A program made the position numbers and the translations under genes. 59,851 nucleotides of DNA. Origin: an uncultured Prevotella sp. (lineage in GTDB: Bacteria > Bacteroidota > Bacteroidia > Bacteroidales > Bacteroidaceae). The notes below the pieces were generated by a model. It worked only from the letters and a program-made list of their open reading frames with translations, had not been told where the DNA came from and did not search any database. The stretch is from NCBI GenBank assembly GCA_900315765.1, contig ONAK01000007.1, positions 1-59,851 on the forward strand. Reading direction: 5' to 3'. Position 1 is the first letter of the stretch; every line of letters begins with the position of its first letter. Shown piece after piece: positions 34,453-42,149 of the stretch.

Positions 34453-34608
34453 ATGAAGATACCTGGTGTAACATTCTCGTGGAAACGAGCTTTGGGAATT
34501 TCTCAAGCAAAACAAAAAATTGCAAAAGAAACAGGAATCCCACTGACAAAGAATGGGCTCGAAAGAAAAATTGGTTCCATGATTGTAAAGGCATTATTTA
34601 AGAAATAA
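34453..34608 (+). CDS. Small basic protein, last gene of the Hsp70-helicase operon
   Basis: The 51-residue protein MKIPGVTFSWKRALGISQAK... is strongly basic (RKIGSMIVKALFKK at the end) and contains TGIPLTKNGLERKIG. Its composition and its position ten bases after the TerB-like gene suggest a real small protein, perhaps nucleic-acid binding. I believe similar short KRALGI proteins occur elsewhere in Firmicutes and Bacteroidetes, but cannot name a family. The ATG at 34453 is preferred over 34420, which overlaps the TerB-like gene. Confidence 0.55.
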   Translation: MKIPGVTFSWKRALGISQAKQKIAKETGIPLTKNGLERKIGSMIVKALFKK

Positions 34609-34707
34609 AATGCTCATTGAATGGCAAATGGGGGTGAACGTGTCAAATTATAGATACGTTCCCTCTTGTGTAATAAGGTATTAAAAAAACTGTAACAAAG
34701 AACAACT

Positions 34708-34977
34708 ATGACGTGTTATGAATATATCATCACACAATGTCAGAGGCCTAGTAAAGATTATATGTTAGGCATTTTGTTATTGAGTGTCCCTGCGAATTGA
34801 TCACAGCAATCAACACTATCGCAGACCTTAAAGACTTGACACCAAAGGACGAAAAGGATTCTAAATGCTGTTCTTGACTCAATTAAGTATATGATGGAGA
34901 CACAATTGAACAATGAAAGTGGACTAGATTCATCTACGAAATTAGGCACTTGGGGAATTACCTTTTTAAAATTATAA
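34708..34977 (+). pseudogene. Probable frameshifted remnant of a small island gene
   Basis: From ATG 34708 the frame gives MTCYEYIITQCQRPSKDYML and stops at 34798. The reading continues one frame over (LITAINTIADLKDLTPKDEKDSK, about 34797-34866) and returns to the first frame (AVLDSIKYMMETQLNNES...GTWGITFLKL) up to a stop at 34975. Open sequence in alternating frames points to two compensating frameshifts in a former ORF of about 90 residues. The first residues resemble the MTDYEYIL start of the proteins at 38416 and 50301, although the rest does not obviously match. The bases from 34609 to 34707 hold nothing I can assign. Confidence 0.4.
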
Positions 34978-35030
34978 TAGACAATCTAATACAGTCAAAT
35001 CATCATTATTTGCAATTCATTTTTAGTGCA

Positions 35031-35124
35031 TTGCAACGTTGTCGTGCAAAAATGATTTATTTATATAAGATTCATTGCAATGTTGCCAAACTCATAATTG
35101 AACAAAAACATATTCTTATCTTTG
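35031..35124 (+). promoter_or_regulatory. Paired GCAAYGTTGC palindromes and -7 box of the DUF4407 operon
   Basis: Site A, TTGCAACGTTGTC, is centred at 35037.5 and site B, TTGCAATGTTGCC, at 35081.5, 44 bases apart. The -7 box TATCTTTG is at 35117-35124, 35.5 bases from the centre of site B. Both distances equal those in front of the Hsp70 operon. A further similar sequence, TTGCAACATTGCC, lies inside the gene at 35221-35233. Confidence 0.75.
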
Positions 35125-35168
35125 CAGCAGAAAAATGAACAACAGTATTAATTTAAAAAAGTAGAGCT

Positions 35169-35786
35169 ATGGGTATTTTTAGTTTTTTTACAAGAAAGAA
35201 GGAGAATGGTCCCGCAATGATTGCAACATTGCCAGTAGTTGACAACCTAGATGCAGAAACTACTGAAGTTCTGCAACAGACTAACGATGGCGCAGAAGAA
35301 AAGAAGCCATTAACAGTATCTTACGCAACAGGATGGCCTATTGATGTTATTTATGGTTATCTCCACAAAAACTATGAGGAACAGGGGTTTAAAGACGCCA
35401 TGACAAATTCCGACCTAGCTTTTCGTGACTTAAACATAGACATCATTAGGAACAAGATTCTAATGGTATTCAGAGAGATTAATCTTAATTATGACGTTAC
35501 AAAAAATGATATCGAGATCCGTATGGAGACATGTAGAACTGCAGGCCTTCTAAGTACAGTTACAGATCTCGAGAAGACCATGTCTATTGTAGATGCTCAC
35601 AAGGAAGAACTGAGACAATTAGAAGAAGATTTTAGAAATGATACAAACGAAGCTTCAATACCTCTGAAGTCATACGAATGTGGTTTCCTTCGTGGCGTTG
35701 CGACAATAGCTCTCAGCGGTACCCCCAAGAACACAACTATGCCTAAAATGACTTCAACATCTCCAGAAGAACGAGTTACTGCATAG
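35169..35786 (+). CDS. Unknown soluble protein of the DUF4407 operon
   Basis: I do not recognise this 205-residue protein. It starts MGIFSFFTRKKENG, a short amphipathic and basic stretch that could touch a membrane. An acidic linker follows, then a helical region with DVIYGYLHKNYEEQGFKDAM and a long helix (TVTDLEKTMSIVDAHKEELRQLEED), and an unstructured Thr/Pro-rich tail. It is the first gene after the paired palindromes and lies 45 bases before the DUF4407 gene, so the two are probably partners. A ten-codon ORF (MNNSINLKK) precedes the start at 35134. Confidence 0.6.
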   Translation: MGIFSFFTRKKENGPAMIATLPVVDNLDAETTEVLQQTNDGAEEKKPLTVSYATGWPIDVIYGYLHKNYEEQGFKDAMTNSDLAFRDLNIDIIRNKILMVFREINLNYDVTKNDIEIRMETCRTAGLLSTVTDLEKTMSIVDAHKEELRQLEEDFRNDTNEASIPLKSYECGFLRGVATIALSGTPKNTTMPKMTSTSPEERVTA

Positions 35787-35831
35787 TGACTATATCGAAA
35801 TGTATTCAATTAACCCTTAAAGACAAAGATT

Positions 35832-36800
35832 ATGAACTGGTGGATTAAGTTAGGTTGCATATTGACTGGTTGGAGTTCAACCGTGTTGGCGCAGTGTTCA
35901 GAGGCAAGTCGTAGCCACTTGAGTAAGTATACTTCAGCATTGCTTATACTTATTCTAATATGGGGCGTTACAGGTTTCTGCTTTGCTCAGAGATATATTG
36001 GTTTGCCTTGGTGGGGATGTGTTATGATTTCATTGTTCTTTATTACTATTGTTATTATGATTGAACGCCAAATCATATTGACTATAGGAAAATCTTTTTC
36101 CATGCTTTTATTTAGAGCAGCAATAGCTTTTGTTATGGCCATCATTGGTTCAACTATATTTGACCAGACTTTGTTTGGAAAAGATATAGACAAACAGATG
36201 GCGAATACCATAGAGGTTCAAGTTGAAGATTTAACTAAGAAACGTGTTCACGTGATTGACGACAAAATAGCTTCTCTGCGTTTAGAAATAGATTCGCTCG
36301 ACCAAGTTAATTCTATGCTTCAGGCTGATGTCAATGCACATCCATTCATCATACAGAAGTCTGTTACTAATACCACTTCAAAGGTAATTACTCCAGAAGG
36401 AGAAATAAAGACATTCAACACTCCTTCTGTAACAACCAATCAAGTTGCTAACCCCAAGCAGTTCGTTATTGAGGCGAATAATAAAAGGCTCATAGAGCTT
36501 CGAAAAGACGAAAATAAATGGAGCGAGAAAAAGCAGACTGTAGAAGAAGATGTACGTCAAGAATGCAAAGCAAGCGTAGGATTCCTGGAGGAACTTGAAG
36601 CAATGTGGGACATTATCACTACAAGAAAACTAGCTGGAGCGTTTTATCTTATATTCTTCACTTTCTTGATGAGTCTAGAGTTATTTGTTGTCGTTAGTAA
36701 ACTTGTAGATAAAGAGTGTGATTATGAAGTTGCAATAAAAGGTGCTCAAAGAGTTAGAATTGCTCAATTCGGTAATGCATATAGTCGCGTAAGTGCATAG
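35832..36800 (+). CDS. DUF4407 membrane protein
   Basis: The 322-residue protein fits DUF4407: a first membrane pair after residue 35 (ALLILILIWGVTGFCFA; GCVMISLFFITIVIMIE), a third segment (LLFRAAIAFVMAIIGSTIF), a long coiled-coil domain (about residues 120-250, VEDLTKKRVHVIDDKIASLRLEIDSLDQ), and a fourth membrane segment near the end (FYLIFFTFLMSLELFVVV). The function of DUF4407 is not known. A coiled coil held between membrane helices would suit a sensor of envelope stress or a scaffold. It shares a promoter type with the Hsp70 operon. Confidence 0.8.
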   Translation: MNWWIKLGCILTGWSSTVLAQCSEASRSHLSKYTSALLILILIWGVTGFCFAQRYIGLPWWGCVMISLFFITIVIMIERQIILTIGKSFSMLLFRAAIAFVMAIIGSTIFDQTLFGKDIDKQMANTIEVQVEDLTKKRVHVIDDKIASLRLEIDSLDQVNSMLQADVNAHPFIIQKSVTNTTSKVITPEGEIKTFNTPSVTTNQVANPKQFVIEANNKRLIELRKDENKWSEKKQTVEEDVRQECKASVGFLEELEAMWDIITTRKLAGAFYLIFFTFLMSLELFVVVSKLVDKECDYEVAIKGAQRVRIAQFGNAYSRVSA

Positions 36801-36831
36801 GACTAAATATTAAGAGCTCATTGGTAAAATG

Positions 36832-36887
36832 ACTTTCTGGAGTGCTTGGTATAGTATCGCTACTATACAAGCATCTCTACAGAAAGT
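36832..36887 (+). promoter_or_regulatory. Long imperfect hairpin between the DUF4407 gene and the next gene
   Basis: Arms ACTTTCTGgAGtGCTTG and CAAGCatCTctACAGAAAGT, closed by the perfect inner stem TATAGTA-TCGC-TACTATA, form one hairpin of about 24 paired bases. No T-run follows, so it is not an ordinary terminator; it may be an RNA processing or attenuation element. No -7 box is found between it and the ATG at 36909. Confidence 0.55.
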
Positions 36888-36908
36888 AGTCAATAATAAT
36901 GTGTATAT

Positions 36909-38324
36909 ATGAAATATTTAGGTTTATTTCTTTCATTAATATTGCTGCTCTGTCTAGCCCCTATGCCGTATAGGTATTTTATTCTCGTTAGGTTTATTGC
37001 TACAGTGGGGTTTGGCTATATGGCGTTTCAGTATTTCAAACAAAGGAAGGAAGTGCTGACATGGACATTTGTGACCTTGGCATTGTTATTCCAACCCTTT
37101 GCTAAAATAGCTCTAGGGCGTATCGTTTGGAATATCGTTGATGTCATTGTTGCCATCGGACTCGTTATATTATTTATTATGGAATGGAAAAGTGGGAAGA
37201 ATGCAACCTATAATACAATTCCCAATTTGCCAACAGAACCTGTAAAGCCCAATTCTGACAATAGAATAGAATTCACTCTCGAGGGCAAACTAGCTCCTAA
37301 AGAACTTATTTTCGTTGCAACCGAAGAGGATAAGAAACTGACAGATTTGTTTGAAAGTAATCCTGAAATGCTTGAAGGCTGGGGCAAGATGATAGGTTAT
37401 CAGGTTATCTATCTGCCATTACTAATCAAACAATTGAAGATGGCAGAAGTGCTGCAATATCGTGCTCCATATATGAGTGCTGCAGAAATTAACAAGATAA
37501 ATATTGGGAATGATTTTATGCTAAGGTTCTTGGATAATCCTAATGATAAGAAAAGGATTACACAGGGATTTATACGCACAGATGACATTCACAGAGGTAG
37601 TGATGGTATAGATAAGGCAATTAATCGTTTCTATCCAATATCTTCAAAGAGTAGCGAGCCTATTGCAGATCAGCTTCATGGTATCAGTAAACTCATTCAT
37701 AATGAGACGACAAATAGCAGTAGGTGGCTCATCAATAAAGAAAAGCTGGATGATTATCAACGAAATATTGAAGTGCCAACAGAAGATGCGGACGATAAAT
37801 TCAATTCTCAAATAGGCAGCGAAAATATTAGCGACCTCATTGATGAAATAAAAGAAAGAATTATGAAACTAAGACAGAGGGGCGTTTCTCAATTTATCTT
37901 GGAACAGTTAATTCACCCAGACGACAGATTAAGCAAACTTGTTATTACCAGGGATTATCGCATGTTATTGCCTGATTACAATAATATGGAGATAAAAATG
38001 GAACCATTGGCAAAGGCTGTTTATTTATTGTTCCTTAAGCATCCTGAAGGTATTATGTTCAAGTGTTTACCTGATTATCGTAAAGAACTGGCTGAGATAT
38101 ATAATCGTTTAAGGCCATTGGGGCTTACGGATAGAGCCATACGAAGCATTGAGGATGTTACCAATCCGTTACTAAACTCCATCAACGAAAAATGTGCTAG
38201 AATTCGAGGCGCGTTTGTTGGCCAGTTTGATGACCACATGGCTAGACATTATTATATAGATGGAAGACGTGGCGAAGCGAAGAAGATTTCTCTGCCTCGC
38301 GACCTTGTAATCTGGGAAGAATAA
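36909..38324 (+). CDS. Membrane protein with island-specific C-terminal domain (copy 1); DUF6804-like N-terminus
   Basis: The 471-residue protein starts with three to four membrane helices (LGLFLSLILLLCLAP; FILVRFIATVGFGYMAF; LTWTFVTLALLFQPFAKIAL; VDVIVAIGLVILFIMEW) that resemble DUF6804. A cytosolic middle part follows, then a C-terminal domain (about residues 310-471) with LSKLVITRDYRMLLPDYNN, KAVYLLFLKHPEGIMFK, SINEKCARIRGAF and a RGEAKKISLPRDLVIWEE end. That domain recurs at 47576 and 53504. Its pattern (helices, recognition-helix-like NEKCARIRGAF, then a beta hairpin) is compatible with a winged helix, which I infer only. A membrane-held DNA-binding or sensing protein would fit. Confidence 0.6.
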   Translation: MKYLGLFLSLILLLCLAPMPYRYFILVRFIATVGFGYMAFQYFKQRKEVLTWTFVTLALLFQPFAKIALGRIVWNIVDVIVAIGLVILFIMEWKSGKNATYNTIPNLPTEPVKPNSDNRIEFTLEGKLAPKELIFVATEEDKKLTDLFESNPEMLEGWGKMIGYQVIYLPLLIKQLKMAEVLQYRAPYMSAAEINKINIGNDFMLRFLDNPNDKKRITQGFIRTDDIHRGSDGIDKAINRFYPISSKSSEPIADQLHGISKLIHNETTNSSRWLINKEKLDDYQRNIEVPTEDADDKFNSQIGSENISDLIDEIKERIMKLRQRGVSQFILEQLIHPDDRLSKLVITRDYRMLLPDYNNMEIKMEPLAKAVYLLFLKHPEGIMFKCLPDYRKELAEIYNRLRPLGLTDRAIRSIEDVTNPLLNSINEKCARIRGAFVGQFDDHMARHYYIDGRRGEAKKISLPRDLVIWEE

Positions 38325-38335
38325 AATCACATTTC

Positions 38336-38391
38336 CACAAGGCTTGTGATGAGAATTTGTTTGGTTGCAAAGAGGTAAAATCCTATCTTTG
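38336..38391 (+). promoter_or_regulatory. Island operator 2 with promoter, upstream of the MTDYEYIL-DnaB operon
   Basis: CACAAGGCTTGTG at 38336-38348 is a perfect palindrome. TTTG (38360-38363) and TATCTTTG (38384-38391) follow at normal spacing; palindrome centre to -7 box is 42 bases. The whole stretch from the upstream stop codon onward is nearly the same as 49021-49097. Confidence 0.8.
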
Positions 38392-38415
38392 CAACCAGAT
38401 CAATTTTATATCATT

Positions 38416-38832
38416 ATGACAGATTACGAGTATATTTTACTGCAGGCAAAGAAGTTCCACTTTACAGGTTGGAACGATGAGAAGTTAAGAAAGTGTGTGG
38501 ATATGTTGCCAAATCTCACAAGACAAGAGTTGATAACCCTTACTTTGAACAAATGGACAAAGGAGGCTAAAGTGCTGAGAGAGTGCATCTTCAACATTTT
38601 GTATAAAGATAAGATTGGCAAACGTGAAGAGCGGATAAAGAATCTGGAAACGAATGCACTGATTGCAGAGTTCCTGGATCGGAATAGTGGCAATGTGGCC
38701 CTGTGTAGAGTGGAGCTAAAAGAGCGCTACAGAGCTGGCAGGGATATGGAGGAAATAGCAGAGCTATTCGCTCGCTCAAACAAAAGCGATCAAGCCTGGC
38801 TGGAAAAGCAACAGAAGAAGGCGAAGGAATAG
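38416..38832 (+). CDS. 'MTDYEYIL' family protein, copy 1, unknown function
   Basis: The 138-residue helical protein starts MTDYEYILLQAKKFHFTGW and has LRKCVDMLPNLTRQEL and IFNILYKDKIGKREERIKNLETNALI. It is charged, soluble and without a recognised domain. A paralogue of the same length (142 residues) at 50301 shares its start and middle. It is the first gene after island operator 2 and ends four bases before the dnaB-like gene, so it is likely a partner or regulator of that helicase. The ATG at 38416 lies after the -7 box; an earlier TTG at 38365 lies before it. Confidence 0.6.
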   Translation: MTDYEYILLQAKKFHFTGWNDEKLRKCVDMLPNLTRQELITLTLNKWTKEAKVLRECIFNILYKDKIGKREERIKNLETNALIAEFLDRNSGNVALCRVELKERYRAGRDMEEIAELFARSNKSDQAWLEKQQKKAKE

Positions 38833-38836
38833 TGAT

Positions 38837-40384
38837 ATGAGTGAATACAGAAGAAAGAATCAAAAAGCGCAACAAGCATTAGACATGAGTTATGGTCATC
38901 TGCAGCCTCAGGCCGTAGAGGTGGAGAAGGCTGTGCTTGGGGCGCTGATGATAGACAAAGATGCGTATGTAGAGGTGTGTGAACTGCTAAGGCCAGATAG
39001 TTTCTATGAGCCTAGGAATCAGAAGGTATACGAGGCTATACAGCAACTGAATATGGATGAAAAGCCTGTTGATATGTTGACTGTGACAGAGCAACTAACT
39101 AAGAATGGAGTGCTTGAAGAGGTTGGTGGTCCTGGGTATATCGCAGAGCTCAGTTTGAAAGTGGCAACATCTGCCAGCTTGGAATATCATGCTAACATTG
39201 TTGCACAGAAAGCCCTGTCGCGCCAACTGATAAACTATACAGGAATAATAGGCAAAAAGGCATACGACGAGACATTGGATGTGCATGATGTGATACAGGA
39301 AGCGGATAGTATGCTGACTGAAATTACACAGAAGAACATGAAGAAGGATTACTCCATTCTTGGTCCTATCATCGATAGAGCTATAAAGATAGTGGAGATA
39401 GCTCATGCCAATACGGGCGGTATAACAGGTATTCCTACAGGATTCTATCAACTTGACGAAATGACAAGTGGTTGGCAGAAGTCTGACCTTGTGATTATTG
39501 CAGGCAGACCTGCCATGGGTAAGACGGCCTTTGCTCTATCGCTGGCAAAGAATATTGCGATTGACCAGAAAATACCAATGGCATTCTTTTCACTCGAAAT
39601 GGATGATGTTCAATTGGCTAACCGCTTGATGTCGAATGTTTGTATGATTGAGGGAAAGAAGTTGTTAAATGGCCAGTTGAGCAGAGAAGATTGGGATAGA
39701 CTGGATAAGAACCTGAGTGTTATGACGACTGCTCCATTGTTTATCGATGAAACGGAAGGTCTGTCGATAAACGAGCTGCGGACTAAGGCACGAAGACTGA
39801 AACGTGAGCATGATATCAGGTTGATAATGGTGGACTATCTACAACTGATGACTGCTAGCGGTATGAAGTATAATAGTCGACAGGAAGAGGTGTCGCTCAT
39901 TTCTCGATCGCTCAAAGGATTAGCAAAAGAACTGGGTATTCCAGTAATCGCCTTGAGCCAGTTGAATCGTGGTGTAGAAGGTCGTGATGGAGCAGAGGGA
40001 AAGAGACCTCAATTGTCAGATCTACGTGAATCGGGTGCCATCGAACAGGATGCTGATATGGTTGTGTTTCTGCATAGACCAGAGTATTATCATATTCTGC
40101 AGAGCGCTGATGGACTGATAGATTATCATCGTAGGGCGGAGGTCATTATTGCCAAGCATCGTAAAGGGGCTACAGGAATCATTCTAATGGATTTTGCTGG
40201 CGAATTTACAAGATTTGAGAATCCTGAAGATAACTCGATTGGTAATCGCGCACCTACTGACGGTGGTGAAATACGAGGATCAATGGTTAATGAGGAGAAT
40301 AATGGTATGCCTTTTCCTCCTCCTACAGATTACAACCCATTCAATGTTGATGTAAGCAATGACTATAGAGGAGATAATACATAG
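38837..40384 (+). CDS. DnaB-type replicative helicase (likely an accessory second copy)
   Basis: DnaB is the hexameric helicase of the replication fork. The 515-residue protein has the N-terminal DnaB domain (VEKAVLGALMIDKDAYVEV, about residues 30-120) and the RecA-like core: Walker A GRPAMGKT (223-230), FFSLEMDDVQLANRLMS, Walker B IRLIMVDYLQLM near 330, and LSDLRESGAIEQDADMVVFLHRPEYY. Length and motifs are intact. It lies inside the accessory island, between paralogous unknown genes and behind an island operator, so a second, special-purpose copy is likely. The window cannot show whether another dnaB exists. It overlaps the WYL gene by 26 bases. Confidence 0.9.
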   Translation: MSEYRRKNQKAQQALDMSYGHLQPQAVEVEKAVLGALMIDKDAYVEVCELLRPDSFYEPRNQKVYEAIQQLNMDEKPVDMLTVTEQLTKNGVLEEVGGPGYIAELSLKVATSASLEYHANIVAQKALSRQLINYTGIIGKKAYDETLDVHDVIQEADSMLTEITQKNMKKDYSILGPIIDRAIKIVEIAHANTGGITGIPTGFYQLDEMTSGWQKSDLVIIAGRPAMGKTAFALSLAKNIAIDQKIPMAFFSLEMDDVQLANRLMSNVCMIEGKKLLNGQLSREDWDRLDKNLSVMTTAPLFIDETEGLSINELRTKARRLKREHDIRLIMVDYLQLMTASGMKYNSRQEEVSLISRSLKGLAKELGIPVIALSQLNRGVEGRDGAEGKRPQLSDLRESGAIEQDADMVVFLHRPEYYHILQSADGLIDYHRRAEVIIAKHRKGATGIILMDFAGEFTRFENPEDNSIGNRAPTDGGEIRGSMVNEENNGMPFPPPTDYNPFNVDVSNDYRGDNT

Positions 40385-40625
40385 GGCAGTAGTGTTGCGA
40401 GAAACAATAAAAATCGAGTATTGTACACGCAAGGGCACAGTAATTACATGTCACATCAACAATATTGAGTACTCGCGCAAGTATGGGGCGATGTACATCG
40501 AGGCTTTTTGTTTGAACGTAGAAGAGGATCGAACATTCAAAATCAGTAGAATCATGAAGGTTAACGATCACTCGTTCTCAAGAATATTCTGGAATCAGAT
40601 TGGTGATAATTTTAATAGAATATAG
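40359..40625 (+). CDS. Stand-alone WYL-like domain protein
   Basis: The 88-residue protein contains a WYL-type core: IKIEYCTRKGTVITCHINNIEYSR (first strands, split around residues 18-41), GAMYIEAFCLNVEEDRTFKISRI (about 44-66), where the Tyr-Ile-x-Ala-Phe-Cys and Arg-Thr-Phe-Lys pattern corresponds to the WYL ligand pocket. WYL domains bind nucleic acid or nucleotides and regulate defence genes, normally fused to a helix-turn-helix. Here none is present. Its start lies 26 bases inside the dnaB gene, so translation is coupled and it may regulate that helicase. Confidence 0.65.
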   Translation: MTIEEIIHRAVVLRETIKIEYCTRKGTVITCHINNIEYSRKYGAMYIEAFCLNVEEDRTFKISRIMKVNDHSFSRIFWNQIGDNFNRI

Positions 40626-40627
40626 TT

Positions 40628-41230
40628 ATGAGTATAAGTATAATTGTTGCAACTGTTTTGTTTTGCTTCTATCTGTTTCAGTATATATCTGAGAAGGAAA
40701 AAGCAGAGAAGGAAGAATATCAATCTTTCCAAGAGTTGATGAATGGTGAACATAAAGATGAGGATGATATGAAAGAGCAGAAATGTTTGGATGAGAGGAC
40801 TGTCGCAGGATTGGTTTTGACTACGTTGCGAAAAATCGGTTGCGATCCTGAGACTGAAGAGCATAATAATTTGAACTATGCGTATTTTACTTTTCAAGGC
40901 GAGAAGTTTACGATAGAAAGTAATGATACATGCAAGTTTATTACCATTTATGATACGTGGTGGCATAGCATATCTATCTATAGCGATGTTGAAGAAATAG
41001 CGAATCTTCATAAAACCATCAATCTGGTAAATCAGTATGTAAACTGTACATTACTATATACAACAAACAAAGAGATAGAAGAGATAGGCGTGCATAGCAG
41101 ACGGACGATATTGTTTATTAAAGAAATACCAGAAATAGACAACTATCTAATATGCGTACTGAACGATTTCTTTAAGGCTCAGAGATTGGTGCTGACTGAG
41201 TTAGAGAAGTGTAAAGTTACCGAAGTATAA
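40628..41230 (+). CDS. YbjN-like domain protein with membrane anchor, copy 1
   Basis: The 200-residue protein has an N-terminal membrane segment (ISIIVATVLFCFYLFQYI), an acidic linker, then a domain (residues 60-195) with TLRKIGCDPETEEHNNLNYAYFTFQ, FTIESNDTCKFITIYDTWW and IANLHKTINLVNQ, ending in a long helix (ILFIKEIPEIDNYLICVLNDFFKAQ). This alternation of alpha and beta recalls YbjN, a chaperone-like fold. The same domain without the anchor is at 42804. The gene is two bases after the WYL gene and five before the next, so all are in the dnaB operon. Confidence 0.6.
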   Translation: MSISIIVATVLFCFYLFQYISEKEKAEKEEYQSFQELMNGEHKDEDDMKEQKCLDERTVAGLVLTTLRKIGCDPETEEHNNLNYAYFTFQGEKFTIESNDTCKFITIYDTWWHSISIYSDVEEIANLHKTINLVNQYVNCTLLYTTNKEIEEIGVHSRRTILFIKEIPEIDNYLICVLNDFFKAQRLVLTELEKCKVTEV

Positions 41231-41235
41231 TTATT

Positions 41236-41901
41236 ATGAAGACAAAATGTACATTAACTTTCTTGGCAATGTCACTTGTGGTATATGGACATTCTGGCTC
41301 GTATGACAGATGGCTGAATATGATAGTGAATATTGATGCTATCGTACTCACTATTATGGTGACACAGGTAGCTTGTTTTCTATTGATTCGTAGAGATCGG
41401 TTAAAACATTACCGAATGAAAATACTGCTTGTAGCAAAGAGTTTTCAAAGGAAATGGTGGGTAACCCCAATTGCTGCATGGTTTCTTTCCTCATTTGTGT
41501 TATCGCCATATATGACTATTGTGGGGGAATGGCTGTTGCCATTGGGAGCACTTGTATTGTTGGTGTTTTGGATATTCTATTTTGCTGTTGTGATAGGCGA
41601 GGACAAGTATAAGCGGTGGCTTTCTGGTATAAAGGCACTTTACTGTTATCTTATTGCTTCTGTCGGTGAGATTGTTGGATTAGTGCTTTATTGCTTTTTA
41701 TGTGAGACGGAGTTGTTCCAATATCTCACAAGATTTGAAGATGAAGAATTTGGAATGGTTTTGTATATATACCCAGATGTATATGGTATCTTCTATATGT
41801 TATTAGACATGGCTTTCAGCATGGCTGTTCTGGCTATGCCATATTTACTAATATATGGATGGAAAATATTAATTAGAGGCTTCGCAAGGCTAATGAAATA
41901 A
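41236..41901 (+). CDS. Multi-pass membrane protein, last gene of the dnaB operon
   Basis: I do not recognise this 221-residue protein. It has about five to six membrane segments (LTFLAMSLVVYG; IVLTIMVTQVACFLLI; LLPLGALVLLVFWIFYFAVVI; GEIVGLVLYCFLC; MLLDMAFSMAVLAMPYLLIYGW) and a basic loop (RRDRLKHYRMK). Membrane effectors often end defence operons, so a pore-like role is a possibility, with no direct support. It converges with the minus-strand cassette that begins 24 bases on. Confidence 0.55.
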   Translation: MKTKCTLTFLAMSLVVYGHSGSYDRWLNMIVNIDAIVLTIMVTQVACFLLIRRDRLKHYRMKILLVAKSFQRKWWVTPIAAWFLSSFVLSPYMTIVGEWLLPLGALVLLVFWIFYFAVVIGEDKYKRWLSGIKALYCYLIASVGEIVGLVLYCFLCETELFQYLTRFEDEEFGMVLYIYPDVYGIFYMLLDMAFSMAVLAMPYLLIYGWKILIRGFARLMK

Positions 41902-41924
41902 TAACAGGAGACCAACGTCAATAA

Positions 41925-42149
41925 CTATCCAATCTTGCCGGTTAGTATTTCCGTTTCAAGAATACTATATACATATGCAGTACTCTGAGAAAACAGACCT
42001 GTGCGTATATCCAGCACTTTGCTATAAGTTTCAGAGTTGTACACAGTATCCAACGCCTGCTTCATCGTCAGGCCACGCTCATCCATCAACCTTAGAGCCA
42101 TTTCCTTTACCAGCTCCTCAATCATAAATGTAACATGCGCTTCGTTCAT
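41925..42149 (-). CDS. Small third protein of the DUF3791/DUF3990 cassette
   Basis: The 74-residue helical protein MNEAHVTFMIEELVKEMALRLMDERG... contains LTMKQALDTVYNSETYSKVLDIRTGL and QSTAYVYSILETE. I associate this pattern (an acidic helical protein with a SETY..L...TGLY.QS..Y stretch) with the small third gene that often follows DUF3791 and DUF3990 genes. Its start overlaps the DUF3990 stop by four bases (ATGA), so the three minus-strand genes form one operon. It could be the antitoxin-like partner; that is an inference. Confidence 0.6.
   Translation of the reverse strand: MNEAHVTFMIEELVKEMALRLMDERGLTMKQALDTVYNSETYSKVLDIRTGLFSQSTAYVYSILETEILTGKIG

Noticed and set aside
29149-34608. Naming the Hsp70-helicase operon as a Shango or other known defence system
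   Set aside because: TerB and helicase recall Shango, but the gene set, the sizes and the Hsp70 do not match what I know of it.
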